Origin: Candidatus Aenigmatarchaeota archaeon
Lineage (GTDB): Archaea > Aenigmatarchaeota > Aenigmatarchaeia > QMZP01 > JAFGSV01
Direction of reading: 5' to 3'
Assembly (NCBI GenBank): GCA_016931255.1
Contig: JAFGFG010000009.1
Span: forward strand, 228,661-292,660
DNA: 64,000 bases
This document shows positions 1 to 7,866 of the stretch, piece after piece. The notes under the pieces were generated by a model. The model saw only the letters and a program-made list of their open reading frames with translations, had not been told where the DNA came from and searched no databases. The translations under genes and the position numbers were made by a program. Position 1 is the first letter of the stretch, and each line of letters begins with the position of its first letter.

Positions 1-422
1 TTTATTCAGATTATTTCTATGACTATTTTTCATGGGTGATTTCTGGACGTGTGGTTTAGCTCCCAGAGCTTTGCTTCGTTCAGGTTCCCCGCCGCAGAAA
101 AAGAGAACATGTAGGACGGAAGCCAAAGTATAACACTGGTGGGATTAGCCCCGCGCGCCAAGAATTCTTAGTATCTGAAGAGTTTTCGGGTCATCTATTA
201 GAAGAATCATCCCCACAATCAGCACATGTTAATTGACACGTTGTGCAGTGGGGACTTGCAGACTGTAGTCTCTCCTGTGAGAAATGTCCACCTTGCCAGA
301 TAGTTAAGATGGGTTTCCATAGTCTGCACTTAAGATATTATTTGAAACCAAACTATAAATAATTTTTGGTTCAACGCACTTCACGCCGAAAAAACATTTA
401 TTCCCCGCGGTGAAGATTAATT
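1..422. other. Unassigned region with nested inverted repeats (possible structured RNA)
   Basis: No convincing gene was found here. TCCCCAC (210-216) pairs with GTGGGGA (248-254), with a second helix GCACA/TGTGC inside. Next to it GCAGACT (258-264) pairs exactly with AGTCTGC (321-327) and encloses a further imperfect stem. Two short minus-strand frames are open (30-167 without a good start, and 145-210), which could be chance or a decayed gene. I could not match the sequence to RNase P, SRP RNA or tRNA by eye. Either strand could carry the RNA. Confidence 0.35.
346..371 (+). promoter_or_regulatory. TATA box inside an inverted repeat, upstream of the HAD gene
   Basis: AACCAAA (346-352) and TTTGGTT (365-371) form 7-bp arms around ctataaataatt, which contains a good archaeal TATA box. 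Initiation would fall near 380, giving about a 40-nt leader with GGTGA before the ATG at 423. A dyad centred on a TATA box is a plausible operator site; this is inference. Confidence 0.45.
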
Positions 423-1106
423 ATGATTAAAGCAGTGCTCTTCGACCTTGACAACACGCTTCTGGACTTCCTGAGGATGAAAAACACAAGCGTCGATGCG
501 GCTGTCAGCGCCATGATAGACGCCGGGCTTCCCATGGAGAAGAACAAGGCGCTGAAAATGCTGTGGGAACTCTACGATGACTACGGCATAGAGTATGGCG
601 AAATAATGCAGAAGTTCCTGAAGAAAACCCTCGGTGAAATCGACTACAGGATGCTGGCACGCGGCATAATCGCATACAGGCGGGTAAAGTCGAGCTTCCT
701 TGAACCATACCCTCATGTTGTGCCGACCCTCATCAGGCTGAAGGAACGCGGATACAAGCTTGCAGTTGTCAGCGATGCGCCGAGGATGAGGGCATGGCTG
801 AGGCTTGCTTCAATGAAGATAACGGATTTCTTTGATGTTGTTGTCACAATGGACGACTCTAATGGTAAGTTGAAGCCAGACCCTTTGCCGTATACAATAG
901 CCATGAAGAAGCTGGGTATGAAGCCTGAGCAGTCTGTCTTTGTCGGAGACAATACCAACAGGGACATAACCGGTGCCAAAAAACTAGGCATGGTCACTGT
1001 GCTTGCGAAGTACGGGGAATGGTCAAAGCCTGGTAAGAACGCGAAGATGCCTGATTACTCAATAAAGGACATATCAGAACTTCTGAAGATTCTGGAGAAG
1101 ATATGA
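423..1106 (+). CDS. HAD-superfamily phosphatase
   Basis: A 227-aa soluble HAD hydrolase, probably a small-molecule phosphatase. Motif I is DLDNT with nucleophile D8 and D10. Motif II serine is S117 (VVSDAP), motif III lysine K151 (KLKPDP), and motif IV is GDN around D176 with D181. Residues 15-95 form the helical C1-type cap expected of the HAD-IA group. The start is the ATG after a GGTGA-like site. It overlaps the next gene by 4 bases (ATGA), so the two are probably co-translated. The substrate cannot be read from the sequence. Confidence 0.85.
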   Translation: MIKAVLFDLDNTLLDFLRMKNTSVDAAVSAMIDAGLPMEKNKALKMLWELYDDYGIEYGEIMQKFLKKTLGEIDYRMLARGIIAYRRVKSSFLEPYPHVVPTLIRLKERGYKLAVVSDAPRMRAWLRLASMKITDFFDVVVTMDDSNGKLKPDPLPYTIAMKKLGMKPEQSVFVGDNTNRDITGAKKLGMVTVLAKYGEWSKPGKNAKMPDYSIKDISELLKILEKI

Positions 1107-1459
1107 TAGAATACCTTCTTGCTGTAATCCTGATGCTCTTCATTCTATTTGCACTCGTTATCAGATGGAACCTGAGGCTGCGTCTGAAACTGGCGCAGAC
1201 GTTGTCAAGCAAGCAGAGCCTCAGCACGAAATACGGGAAGATGAGTGAGCAGTTCATGCCGTTCCTGAAAAAGTATCCCTACGACGAGCAGAACTTCAGG
1301 TTCCTCGGAACCCCAATAGACGGCGTCCAGTTCAATGACGATTCCGTTGTGTTCATAGAATTCAAGACCGGGGGTTCAAGGCTAAGCCCGAAACAGCAGA
1401 ATGTCAGGAATATAGTCGCTGATAAGAAGGTAAGGTTCGAAGAAGTGCGCATAGAGTGA
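1103..1459 (+). CDS. Membrane-anchored endonuclease-like protein (Holliday-resolvase-related)
   Basis: A 118-aa protein with one N-terminal membrane segment (about residues 3-21), a basic helical linker and a small C-terminal domain with a PD-(D/E)xK-like pattern: D73 (IDG) followed by E86-F-K88. This resembles the archaeal family (COG4741 as I recall it) described as distantly related to Hjc. It overlaps the HAD gene by ATGA and converges on prefoldin alpha with no gap. Nuclease activity is inferred from the motif only. Confidence 0.65.
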   Translation: MIEYLLAVILMLFILFALVIRWNLRLRLKLAQTLSSKQSLSTKYGKMSEQFMPFLKKYPYDEQNFRFLGTPIDGVQFNDDSVVFIEFKTGGSRLSPKQQNVRNIVADKKVRFEEVRIE

Positions 1460-1945
1460 TTATTCAACACTTATTCCGTCGTCTTCTTTCTTCTCTTCGC
1501 CAGAAGGAGCTTCACCTTCTTTCTTTGTCTGTGCATCGCTCATCTGCTGAAGCTCGATTCCTATTTTGTCCATGGACGCCCTCATGCTGTCCATCTGCTT
1601 GTCCAGACTGTCCCTGATTTCACTGATTTCATTTTTCTTCAGCTTTATTGCCTCTATGGCGCCCTGAAGGTTTTTCTTCTCAGCAAGCCCGGCTCCTATC
1701 TCCACCATGAAGTTGTCCCTGTCAGCAAGCTTCCCGTAGCCGTAGCATCCCGCACCAAGCGGTACAAGAATCTCGCTGTTGTCCTTGGTCTTTTTGATGT
1801 CGTTGAGTGCGTCTTCAGCTGCCTCAAGCTCTATGTTCCTTGCCTCCACATTCGTGCCATGGTTTGCGAGCTCCTCGAGCTGCGCCTGGAACGACTGGAA
1901 CAGCATAAGCTTCTCCTGCATTTCCTGCTGCGTCTTGTCTGTCAT
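1460..1945 (-). CDS. pfdA: Prefoldin alpha subunit
   Basis: A 161-aa subunit of the hexameric prefoldin chaperone, which hands unfolded proteins to the thermosome. Two long coiled-coil helices (about 3-55 and 95-140) flank a beta-hairpin centre with the recognisable ILVPLGAGCYGYG segment. The tail is acidic and low-complexity. Upstream there is AGGTGATT three bases before the ATG, and a TATA-like AT tract around 1974-1991. Confidence 0.9.
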   Translation of the reverse strand: MTDKTQQEMQEKLMLFQSFQAQLEELANHGTNVEARNIELEAAEDALNDIKKTKDNSEILVPLGAGCYGYGKLADRDNFMVEIGAGLAEKKNLQGAIEAIKLKKNEISEIRDSLDKQMDSMRASMDKIGIELQQMSDAQTKKEGEAPSGEEKKEDDGISVE

Positions 1946-1983
1946 TGAATCACCTGAATAATATGAATTGCTCTTTAATATAT

Positions 1984-2325
1984 TTATAACATCTGCAGAT
2001 GACCTGTGATGTGGTCTATCTCATCCTCGCTGCACGGCCCTATCCCGAGTGCTGTCACGGTTCCCGGCTCGACTTCAGTGTGGCCGGCGTCCTTTATGAG
2101 CGCGTTAGGCACCCTTGCCTTCGCGGCTGCCTTCTGCAGCGTGATTATCTCGTGGAGAGTCTTTATCTTCAGAACAACCTTCTTGGAGCCCCATGCCTCC
2201 CATTCTATCTGGTCCTCAAGGGAAGACTTCTTGTAGGCCTCGAGCGATGCGTGAGCCACCTGCGCGGCTGTCTTGCCCTTGCTCATCCTGAGATCCTGCC
2301 TTATCACTATGACCTGCTTCCACAT
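1984..2325 (-). CDS. pth2: Peptidyl-tRNA hydrolase, Pth2 type
   Basis: A 113-aa enzyme that releases tRNA from prematurely dropped peptidyl-tRNA. The N-terminus matches the Pth2 signature: R-x-DL-x-M at residues 9-14, GK-x-A at 17-20, then AAQVAHA. The C-terminal TALGIGPCSEDEID segment is also typical. I start at the ATG at 2325 (MWKQ), because the reading frame's 11 extra upstream residues are not family-like and the family normally begins here. Confidence 0.92.
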   Translation of the reverse strand: MWKQVIVIRQDLRMSKGKTAAQVAHASLEAYKKSSLEDQIEWEAWGSKKVVLKIKTLHEIITLQKAAAKARVPNALIKDAGHTEVEPGTVTALGIGPCSEDEIDHITGHLQML

Positions 2326-2442
2326 AGAACATAAAATGGGGGTATGGTTTAAAAACAATATGCCTTCGTCAGGCGGAATAGAATAATAAATAAAGAAATA
2401 GCTAAGATTGATGAAATACGGTTAACGGATTGTTGTGTGTAC

Positions 2443-2937
2443 TTATGATACCTTTCCGGTGAGTGTTCCAGTTTCCCTGAATGCGTCCATACCAGTGTCT
2501 AAGTTGTCGTATACAACTGTTATGTCAGCTGTGTATGACGAACCCTGTGTCATTCCAAGACATGTCGCCTTCAGGGTGAAGCTGTTTCCTATTCCGACTG
2601 GTTGTGCTAATACTGTATCAAGTGCGTTGTTGTCTACAAGTACGTTAGTGCAAAGTGTTGTACCAACGTAAACTGTAGTTGCGTTTGTCACGTTTATTCT
2701 GGAAGGAAGGTTGTTAGCCAGATTCACCTGAAAGTTATTCGTGGCGTTTGTATTTACCTGCCATGCACCTGTTGCCGGCATACCGATACCAGTGAAACCC
2801 GTTGCCCTTGGTCCTGTCCATGTCGATGGATCGAAGATACCAAGTGCGTAGAGTGCCGCTGCCACGATAATGACTATCAGGATTGCCCACCCGTACGTCA
2901 TCAAGTACTCCATTGCTGCTTGTGCTTTCCTTGACAT
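2443..2937 (-). CDS. Type IV pilin-like protein with class III signal peptide
   Basis: A 164-aa secreted fibre subunit candidate. It begins MSRKAQAAMEYLM, the class III pattern cut by archaeal prepilin peptidases (EppA/FlaK type), with cleavage expected between A5 and Q6. A single hydrophobic helix (about 11-34) follows, then a beta-rich, Asn/Thr-rich domain with two cysteines near 100-130. The start at 2937 is chosen because upstream residues in frame would bury the signal. It sits just downstream of a co-directional membrane protein gene, possibly its partner. Confidence 0.8.
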   Translation of the reverse strand: MSRKAQAAMEYLMTYGWAILIVIIVAAALYALGIFDPSTWTGPRATGFTGIGMPATGAWQVNTNATNNFQVNLANNLPSRINVTNATTVYVGTTLCTNVLVDNNALDTVLAQPVGIGNSFTLKATCLGMTQGSSYTADITVVYDNLDTGMDAFRETGTLTGKVS

Positions 2938-2959
2938 AATTATACTTGATATGAATTCC

Positions 2960-3865
2960 TTATAAAGATTTATTGCTTGCGGTTTTAGGAACAGGCTGGG
3001 CATTTTTTCTTTCTTCTGCCATTTCCATGACTTCCGGATGTTTCATGAATTTTGTGAACGGCTCCTTTATCTCTCTGTTTTTTTCATTCCTGAGCATGGC
3101 GTTTACAAACAGGTGGGGCTTCACCCGCATCCTCTTTTTGGCATTTCCCTTTATCTCAAGTTCGACCCATTTTATGTCATCGAAGTTCATGGGGGTTCTA
3201 AGCCTGAATGTAACATCTGTCCCGGATGTCTTCTTGGGCTGGACATCCAGCACAGACATCTCAGGCTTTATAGAGACAACGCCTAACTTCCTGTTGTTTA
3301 TCCTCAGCATGGCCGAGTCTATAGACACCGGCGAGAAACTGTCGTTTATGATGTCATAGCCTATCTCGATGTTCCTTATGAGTTTCATTTCATTGATTTT
3401 CTCAGCTGCCCCGAAGATGTTCCTGACATTTATCCTGTCCGAGTAAAGCCTGCATTTTCTCATCCTCACGAGGTCTATGGATGGTATGTACTGCCTGAGC
3501 ATCCTTCTCTGCAACTTGAATTCAGCGTAGAGCACAACAGTCATCACCATGAGGAGAAGCGCTATGAACATTGTCATTATGCTTTCCCCGCTCGATGTGA
3601 GCAGTATGGCTGAAGCGACAACAATCAGTATGCCGAAGAGTATGCTTTCAGTGTACCTTGATGAGCGCTTCAGGAACATTGATGCGTCCTCAGCCGCGTA
3701 TCTGGAAGCCTTCATGAACTTTCTCCCATTGGCTTTCAGGAAGTATGAGATATAGCCTTTCCTCGGGATGCGGTGCATTCTTGCCACAATGATGTCATGC
3801 ATCCTGTTTATGAAGGCTTTTGCCTGCCTTTTCTTATCCCTCTTCGGCCTGAAGGGTATAATCAT
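2960..3865 (-). CDS. Two-helix membrane protein of unknown function
   Basis: A 301-aa protein I do not recognise. A very basic N-terminus (about 1-70) is followed by two adjacent membrane helices (about 73-90 and 96-113), then a soluble, probably beta-rich domain (about 130-260). It lies 22 bases upstream of the pilin-like gene on the same strand, so a role in pilus assembly or envelope architecture is possible but unproven. Confidence 0.65.
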   Translation of the reverse strand: MIIPFRPKRDKKRQAKAFINRMHDIIVARMHRIPRKGYISYFLKANGRKFMKASRYAAEDASMFLKRSSRYTESILFGILIVVASAILLTSSGESIMTMFIALLLMVMTVVLYAEFKLQRRMLRQYIPSIDLVRMRKCRLYSDRINVRNIFGAAEKINEMKLIRNIEIGYDIINDSFSPVSIDSAMLRINNRKLGVVSIKPEMSVLDVQPKKTSGTDVTFRLRTPMNFDDIKWVELEIKGNAKKRMRVKPHLFVNAMLRNEKNREIKEPFTKFMKHPEVMEMAEERKNAQPVPKTASNKSL

Positions 3866-3893
3866 AATATACTATTGGATAACTCTATTAATT

Positions 3894-4712
3894 ATGAAGG
3901 TTGTTTATTCACCGGAATGCCTAGCCTATGACACCCCCGGGCATCCCGAAAATCCTGAAAGGGTGCTGTCAATATACAGGGAAATGAAAGCAGCAGGCTT
4001 CAGTTTCACCAAGTGCAGCCCCGCAGAGAAGAAGGACATACTTCTCGTCCACTCTGATGAATATTATGAAAAGATAAGGAAGGCTGCTTACACAGGATTC
4101 GAGACACCCCCCATTGACATAAAGTATCCTCTTCTCTCAGCAGGAGCCACGATAAAGGCTTCCGAGGTCATGGGGTTCGCGCTCACCCGGCCGCCCGGTC
4201 ATCACGCCGGCCGCGACACTCAGGAAGGATTCTGCTACTTCAACAGCATAGCGATAGCAGTCAGAAAGCTCGGAAAGAAGACAGCTATACTGGATATAGA
4301 CGTCCATCACGGAAACGGCACCCAGTCCATATTCCTCGGCGACAGCAATGTCTCTTACCATTCGCTTCACCAGGCACCGCTTTATCCCATGTCGGGACTG
4401 AAGTCAGAAGGCAACTGCTACAACTATCCCCTGTTTCCGGACACAGACGAAGCCACGTACATTAAGACACTTGAAAAGGCTCTTCAGGTCATTGAGTCAA
4501 GAATGCCTGAGGTGCTTGCAATCTCAATGGGTTTCGACAGCTATGTCAAGGACCCTCTCGCTGGACAGAAGATAACCAAGGAAGGCTACGGGAAAATCGG
4601 GAAGATGATAAAGGAGATGAATATCCCCTCATTCGTCACGCTTGAAGGCGGATACTCTCCGGATATAGGAAAGCTTGCAGTCAGGTTCTTCAGCGCTCTT
4701 TCTTCAGAATGA
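3894..4712 (+). CDS. Histone-deacetylase-family (AcuC/AphA-like) hydrolase
   Basis: A 272-aa zinc amidohydrolase of the class I/II HDAC superfamily. The visible active site is complete: paired histidines H103/H104 in PPGHHA, zinc ligands D136 and H138 in DIDVHHGNGT and D215 in GFDS, and catalytic Tyr254 in EGGY. It is somewhat shorter than many relatives. The start is the ATG at 3894; the frame is open further upstream only opposite another gene. Substrates could be acetyl-lysine or acetyl-polyamines. Its 3' end overlaps the convergent gene by 23 bases. Confidence 0.88.
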   Translation: MKVVYSPECLAYDTPGHPENPERVLSIYREMKAAGFSFTKCSPAEKKDILLVHSDEYYEKIRKAAYTGFETPPIDIKYPLLSAGATIKASEVMGFALTRPPGHHAGRDTQEGFCYFNSIAIAVRKLGKKTAILDIDVHHGNGTQSIFLGDSNVSYHSLHQAPLYPMSGLKSEGNCYNYPLFPDTDEATYIKTLEKALQVIESRMPEVLAISMGFDSYVKDPLAGQKITKEGYGKIGKMIKEMNIPSFVTLEGGYSPDIGKLAVRFFSALSSE

Positions 4713-5739
4713 ATGTGTCCGTTTCGTCTATGTGGTCAAGGAACCTGCAGGAAGAGAGTATGTGATGGGCTTCCTTCTCTGAAAAGCCGAAGTCCTTGGA
4801 TACGGCTTTCTCGGACACTATGACCCTTCCTGAGACAACCTCTCCCATCTTATTCAGCCTTTCCCTGAACTGGGAAGGCTCCTTCTTCTGGTTGAACCAT
4901 CCGGAATAGCCTGACGCTATGCTGTCGTTTATGTTGAAGTTCAGGTATCCCTTCTTGGGCTCAACGAGGTAGAGCGAGAAGCTCGTATCAGAGAACCTGT
5001 TGATGTATGTTGTTGCCTCAAGCCTGCTGCCATCTGAGACAAGGACTATGAGTACATAGCCACTATTTTTTCTGGCTGCCTTGTGAATGTATGCATTGAG
5101 GTCGTGCTTGTCGAATTCCCTTCTTACATCGTATGGCGCTATGACTATGCTCAGGTGGACTTTCTTCATGAACCATCTCTTGGTGTACACTTCAAAGACA
5201 TGTTCCTCTCCTTTCTTCTTCATTCTCATACGCGCCTTCTCTATGTAGCGTGTCGGCGTCCAGTCTATGGCACCGTTCTTCTCCATGCGCTTCTTCAGCC
5301 ACCTCGCGTATTCGGATGCTGCAAAAACCAGCTTGCTTCTCCTTGTCTCATCATGCTCGTCCAGAAGCCCCTTGAGGTCAACGTTTATCTCAGAGTCGTC
5401 CTCTTCAGCGTAAATCTCCTTCTTCGTCGGCTGTTCACTCTTCTCGTCAACTATGCTTTTTGAGTGCCTGCTGCAGAACCTGTATTTGCTGACATCCCAG
5501 CATTCGCTGCATATGAGATTCTTGCAGTCCTCCCAGATGCATTTTCCGGACCAGTCGGTTCTTGAATTCACTTTCCTTCCGCATCTTGAGCAGAATTCCA
5601 TCTTGCTGTCAGAAAGGAGCTCGTCAAGCTTTTCCTTTGCCTCCCGGCTGCGGGCCTGGACATCTGTTTCCAGTTCTCCTCGCATCTTCTCGAGTTTTGT
5701 TTCTATTTCCTTTTTCGTTACATGAGAACCGTCGCCCAT
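4690..5739 (-). CDS. Zinc-binding protein of unknown function (last gene of SPFH block)
   Basis: A 349-aa protein. Residues 6-45 look coiled-coil. Residues 50-92 contain eight potential zinc ligands (C50, C53, C67, C72, C77, C80, C89, H92), suggesting two treble-clef or cross-brace zinc sites. After an acidic linker, residues about 130-300 form an alpha/beta domain (SIVIAPYDVRREF, YVLIVLVSDGSR) that could be nuclease- or receiver-like. The C-terminal 50 residues may be a winged helix. It ends the five-gene minus-strand block and I cannot assign a function. Confidence 0.7.
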   Translation of the reverse strand: MGDGSHVTKKEIETKLEKMRGELETDVQARSREAKEKLDELLSDSKMEFCSRCGRKVNSRTDWSGKCIWEDCKNLICSECWDVSKYRFCSRHSKSIVDEKSEQPTKKEIYAEEDDSEINVDLKGLLDEHDETRRSKLVFAASEYARWLKKRMEKNGAIDWTPTRYIEKARMRMKKKGEEHVFEVYTKRWFMKKVHLSIVIAPYDVRREFDKHDLNAYIHKAARKNSGYVLIVLVSDGSRLEATTYINRFSDTSFSLYLVEPKKGYLNFNINDSIASGYSGWFNQKKEPSQFRERLNKMGEVVSGRVIVSEKAVSKDFGFSEKEAHHILSSCRFLDHIDETDTFILKKER

Positions 5740-5740
5740 T

Positions 5741-6241
5741 TCATCCTCCGAGGGCGTGCCGTCTCTTCTTGAAAAGCAGAAGCAGGTCTCCCACGTATTT
5801 CTTTATCTTTCCGCACTTCTCAACAACCGAGCCTGCCTTCCCGTGAAGCGTCTTCTGCTGGAATACGTCAAGTATGTCAACAAGGCTGTTCGTGTTGTTC
5901 ATCAGGACGAGGTCTGTTTTTATCAGGGTCTCATACTCACTGTCAACGGCCATGTCATTCCATTCGAGCTTCAGACCGAGCTCCAGGAGGAACACGTCGA
6001 GCCACTGCATCACATCCTCAAGCGCGCCTGCGTTCTTGAAGTCCTGTTCCATGTATGCAGCTTCTATCAGCGGAAAAATCAGGTCCCTGCATTTTCTCAT
6101 GTCCTTGGTAAGTATATCCCTGTAAAGTTCGTCTGTCTTCTCAGCGTGCTTGGCATCCCTGTAGCTGTAGCCGTCTATGAGTTCCTCAAGTTCCTTGGCT
6201 TCCTTTTTTGCGCGGTCTTTTCCACTTTCCCATTCGCTCAT
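5741..6241 (-). CDS. Helical protein of unknown function (SPFH block)
   Basis: A 166-aa, predominantly helical acidic/basic protein without membrane segments or recognised motifs. It abuts the genes on either side (one base to the zinc protein downstream, none to the one upstream), so all are surely co-transcribed. Its size and composition resemble the neighbouring 173-aa protein, so the two may be diverged paralogues or subunits of one complex. That is inference. Confidence 0.65.
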   Translation of the reverse strand: MSEWESGKDRAKKEAKELEELIDGYSYRDAKHAEKTDELYRDILTKDMRKCRDLIFPLIEAAYMEQDFKNAGALEDVMQWLDVFLLELGLKLEWNDMAVDSEYETLIKTDLVLMNNTNSLVDILDVFQQKTLHGKAGSVVEKCGKIKKYVGDLLLLFKKRRHALGG

Positions 6242-6763
6242 TCATCCACCTGCGATTATTTTGTCCCTTTCATCGAGTATTCCGATTATGTCTTCGGTGT
6301 ATGTCTTTATTTTATTCAGATTTTTAATAAAGTGCTTTTCCCTTCCGTGCGTGAAGAGTTCGCGGTATATTGCATATGCAGAAGACTTCATGTCCTTGAC
6401 TGCTATCACAAGCTCCCTGTCCTTTCTTATAAGCTCGCGGAGGTTGTCATTTACCCTTTCCTGGCAGCTCTCGCAGTCCTTCCTGTTCTTTCCCTTCGGC
6501 ACCCTGCTGACACAGGCCCTGTTCGCCAGATGCTTGACTTCATCCCACATGCCTTCTGCTGCATCCGTGAGCCTGTCCCGCTGGAGCTCAAAGCTCACCT
6601 GAACCACGTGGAACATGTAATTCTTTATAATCGAGACATCGTTTATGACGAATTCGCGGATATTCCTGTCAGTTTCAATGACATTGTTCACAGTGCTGTA
6701 ACCATAATCCGGTATTATGCTCTCCATCCTTTCAAGCGTGTCGAAAATATGCTCGTCCTTCAT
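6242..6763 (-). CDS. Helical protein of unknown function with a cysteine cluster (SPFH block)
   Basis: A 173-aa helical protein, no membrane segment. The middle has C-x13-C-x2-C (NRAC, then DCESCQ, about residues 84-101), which could bind metal or form disulfides. It overlaps the SPFH gene upstream by ATGA, implying translational coupling and probably a stoichiometric partner. No family recognised. Confidence 0.65.
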   Translation of the reverse strand: MKDEHIFDTLERMESIIPDYGYSTVNNVIETDRNIREFVINDVSIIKNYMFHVVQVSFELQRDRLTDAAEGMWDEVKHLANRACVSRVPKGKNRKDCESCQERVNDNLRELIRKDRELVIAVKDMKSSAYAIYRELFTHGREKHFIKNLNKIKTYTEDIIGILDERDKIIAGG

Positions 6764-7836
6764 TTTGCATCCTTCTTCATCTTTACCTCAAGCTCGCTCC
6801 TTTCCTTCTCGTATTCCTGCATGAGCTTCCTGAATGTGTTATCGTCTATCTTCCTTCCGAGATATTTCTTCTCGGTTATGCTTATGAGGCTCCTAAGGTC
6901 AGTGTACTTCTCCTCGAGCTTCTTCTTATCCGCGGGAAATGCCTCCTTGAGCCCCTCAAGCCCCAGCTCCTTCCTCTCGGTATCCTTTATCATCTTCTGC
7001 TTGTCGCTGATTTCCTTGAGCTTCAGCGCCTCCATTGCATCCTTCATGTCCTGCTGGGTCTCCTCCTCCTCTATTCCCATCTCGGCCTCCCTCTTTATCC
7101 TTTCCTGCTGCATGTCGTCTATGGCCTTCTCGCGTGTCTCTACAGTGCCTTTAATCTCTCCTGTCTTCCGGTCGCTGACAGCCTTTTTGGTCTCTTCCTC
7201 TTCCCTGAACTCCTCGACTTCCTCATCCTCCTTGATGTCGCTGCGCCTCTTGAGATACTGCTCATATTCATCAGGCAGCATGAACTGCACATTGAACGAG
7301 AGAAGGTCAAGGCCGAATATCTCGAACTTTTTTCTCAGTTCAACCTCGACCGCCACCTGTATCTCCTTCTCGGTCTCGCGGCCGTCAATGATATCATCAA
7401 TCTTCTTTTTCTTCACAACAGGCATGAGAGCAGATGAAACCACTTCCTTCTTCAGCTCGTTCCATATGTCCTCTACCGTAAGGATGTCGCGCCTTCCGAG
7501 AAGCATCTTCCTGACTTTGTCAGGCTCCGCAACAGCGAATTTCATCTCAATGTTCGCATTAATCTTCCTGTCGTCCTTCGACCAGAGGCCTTCAGCCTCC
7601 CTGATCATCTTCTTGGTGGACCTGTCAACCATCACCACGCTGGCATCATGTCCTGAGAAAACGCCTGTTATCTTGCTGGTGCCGTTGCTTAATATATTGT
7701 TCTGTTCGCCTGCTTTTTCCACTATGGCTGTCTCTTCATCCGAGACTTTGACCTTCTTTCCAAGAAATCCGCCTATCTCTGAAACAGAAACTCTCTGTGA
7801 AACCACTGCATCCGACTTCTTCCACTTCCAGGCCAT
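6760..7836 (-). CDS. SPFH/Band-7-like domain protein with long coiled coil
   Basis: A 358-aa protein. Residues about 20-205 read as an SPFH/Band-7-type domain, including the typical alternating segment around KINANIEMKFAV and LRKKFEIFGLDLLSFNVQF. Residues 205-358 are a highly charged coiled coil. Unlike flotillins and stomatins there is no N-terminal membrane helix or obvious signal, so it may work on a membrane face through a partner or form soluble assemblies. It overlaps the 173-aa gene by ATGA and follows the TPR gene. Confidence 0.7.
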   Translation of the reverse strand: MAWKWKKSDAVVSQRVSVSEIGGFLGKKVKVSDEETAIVEKAGEQNNILSNGTSKITGVFSGHDASVVMVDRSTKKMIREAEGLWSKDDRKINANIEMKFAVAEPDKVRKMLLGRRDILTVEDIWNELKKEVVSSALMPVVKKKKIDDIIDGRETEKEIQVAVEVELRKKFEIFGLDLLSFNVQFMLPDEYEQYLKRRSDIKEDEEVEEFREEEETKKAVSDRKTGEIKGTVETREKAIDDMQQERIKREAEMGIEEEETQQDMKDAMEALKLKEISDKQKMIKDTERKELGLEGLKEAFPADKKKLEEKYTDLRSLISITEKKYLGRKIDDNTFRKLMQEYEKERSELEVKMKKDAK

Positions 7837-7866
7837 GTTTATCCTTAATTAATGCAAATAAATAAA

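Noticed and set aside
30..210. Short minus-strand frames in the first 422 bases
   Set aside because: One lacks a start codon and both are under 50 codons; they overlap in different frames. A decayed gene is possible, but the evidence is too thin.
5756..7852. A 698-codon plus-strand open frame opposite the SPFH block
   Set aside because: It mirrors three minus-strand genes whose codon use suppresses stops on the opposite strand. Its product is Ser/Phe-rich and low in structure, while the minus genes have ATGA overlaps and coherent domains.
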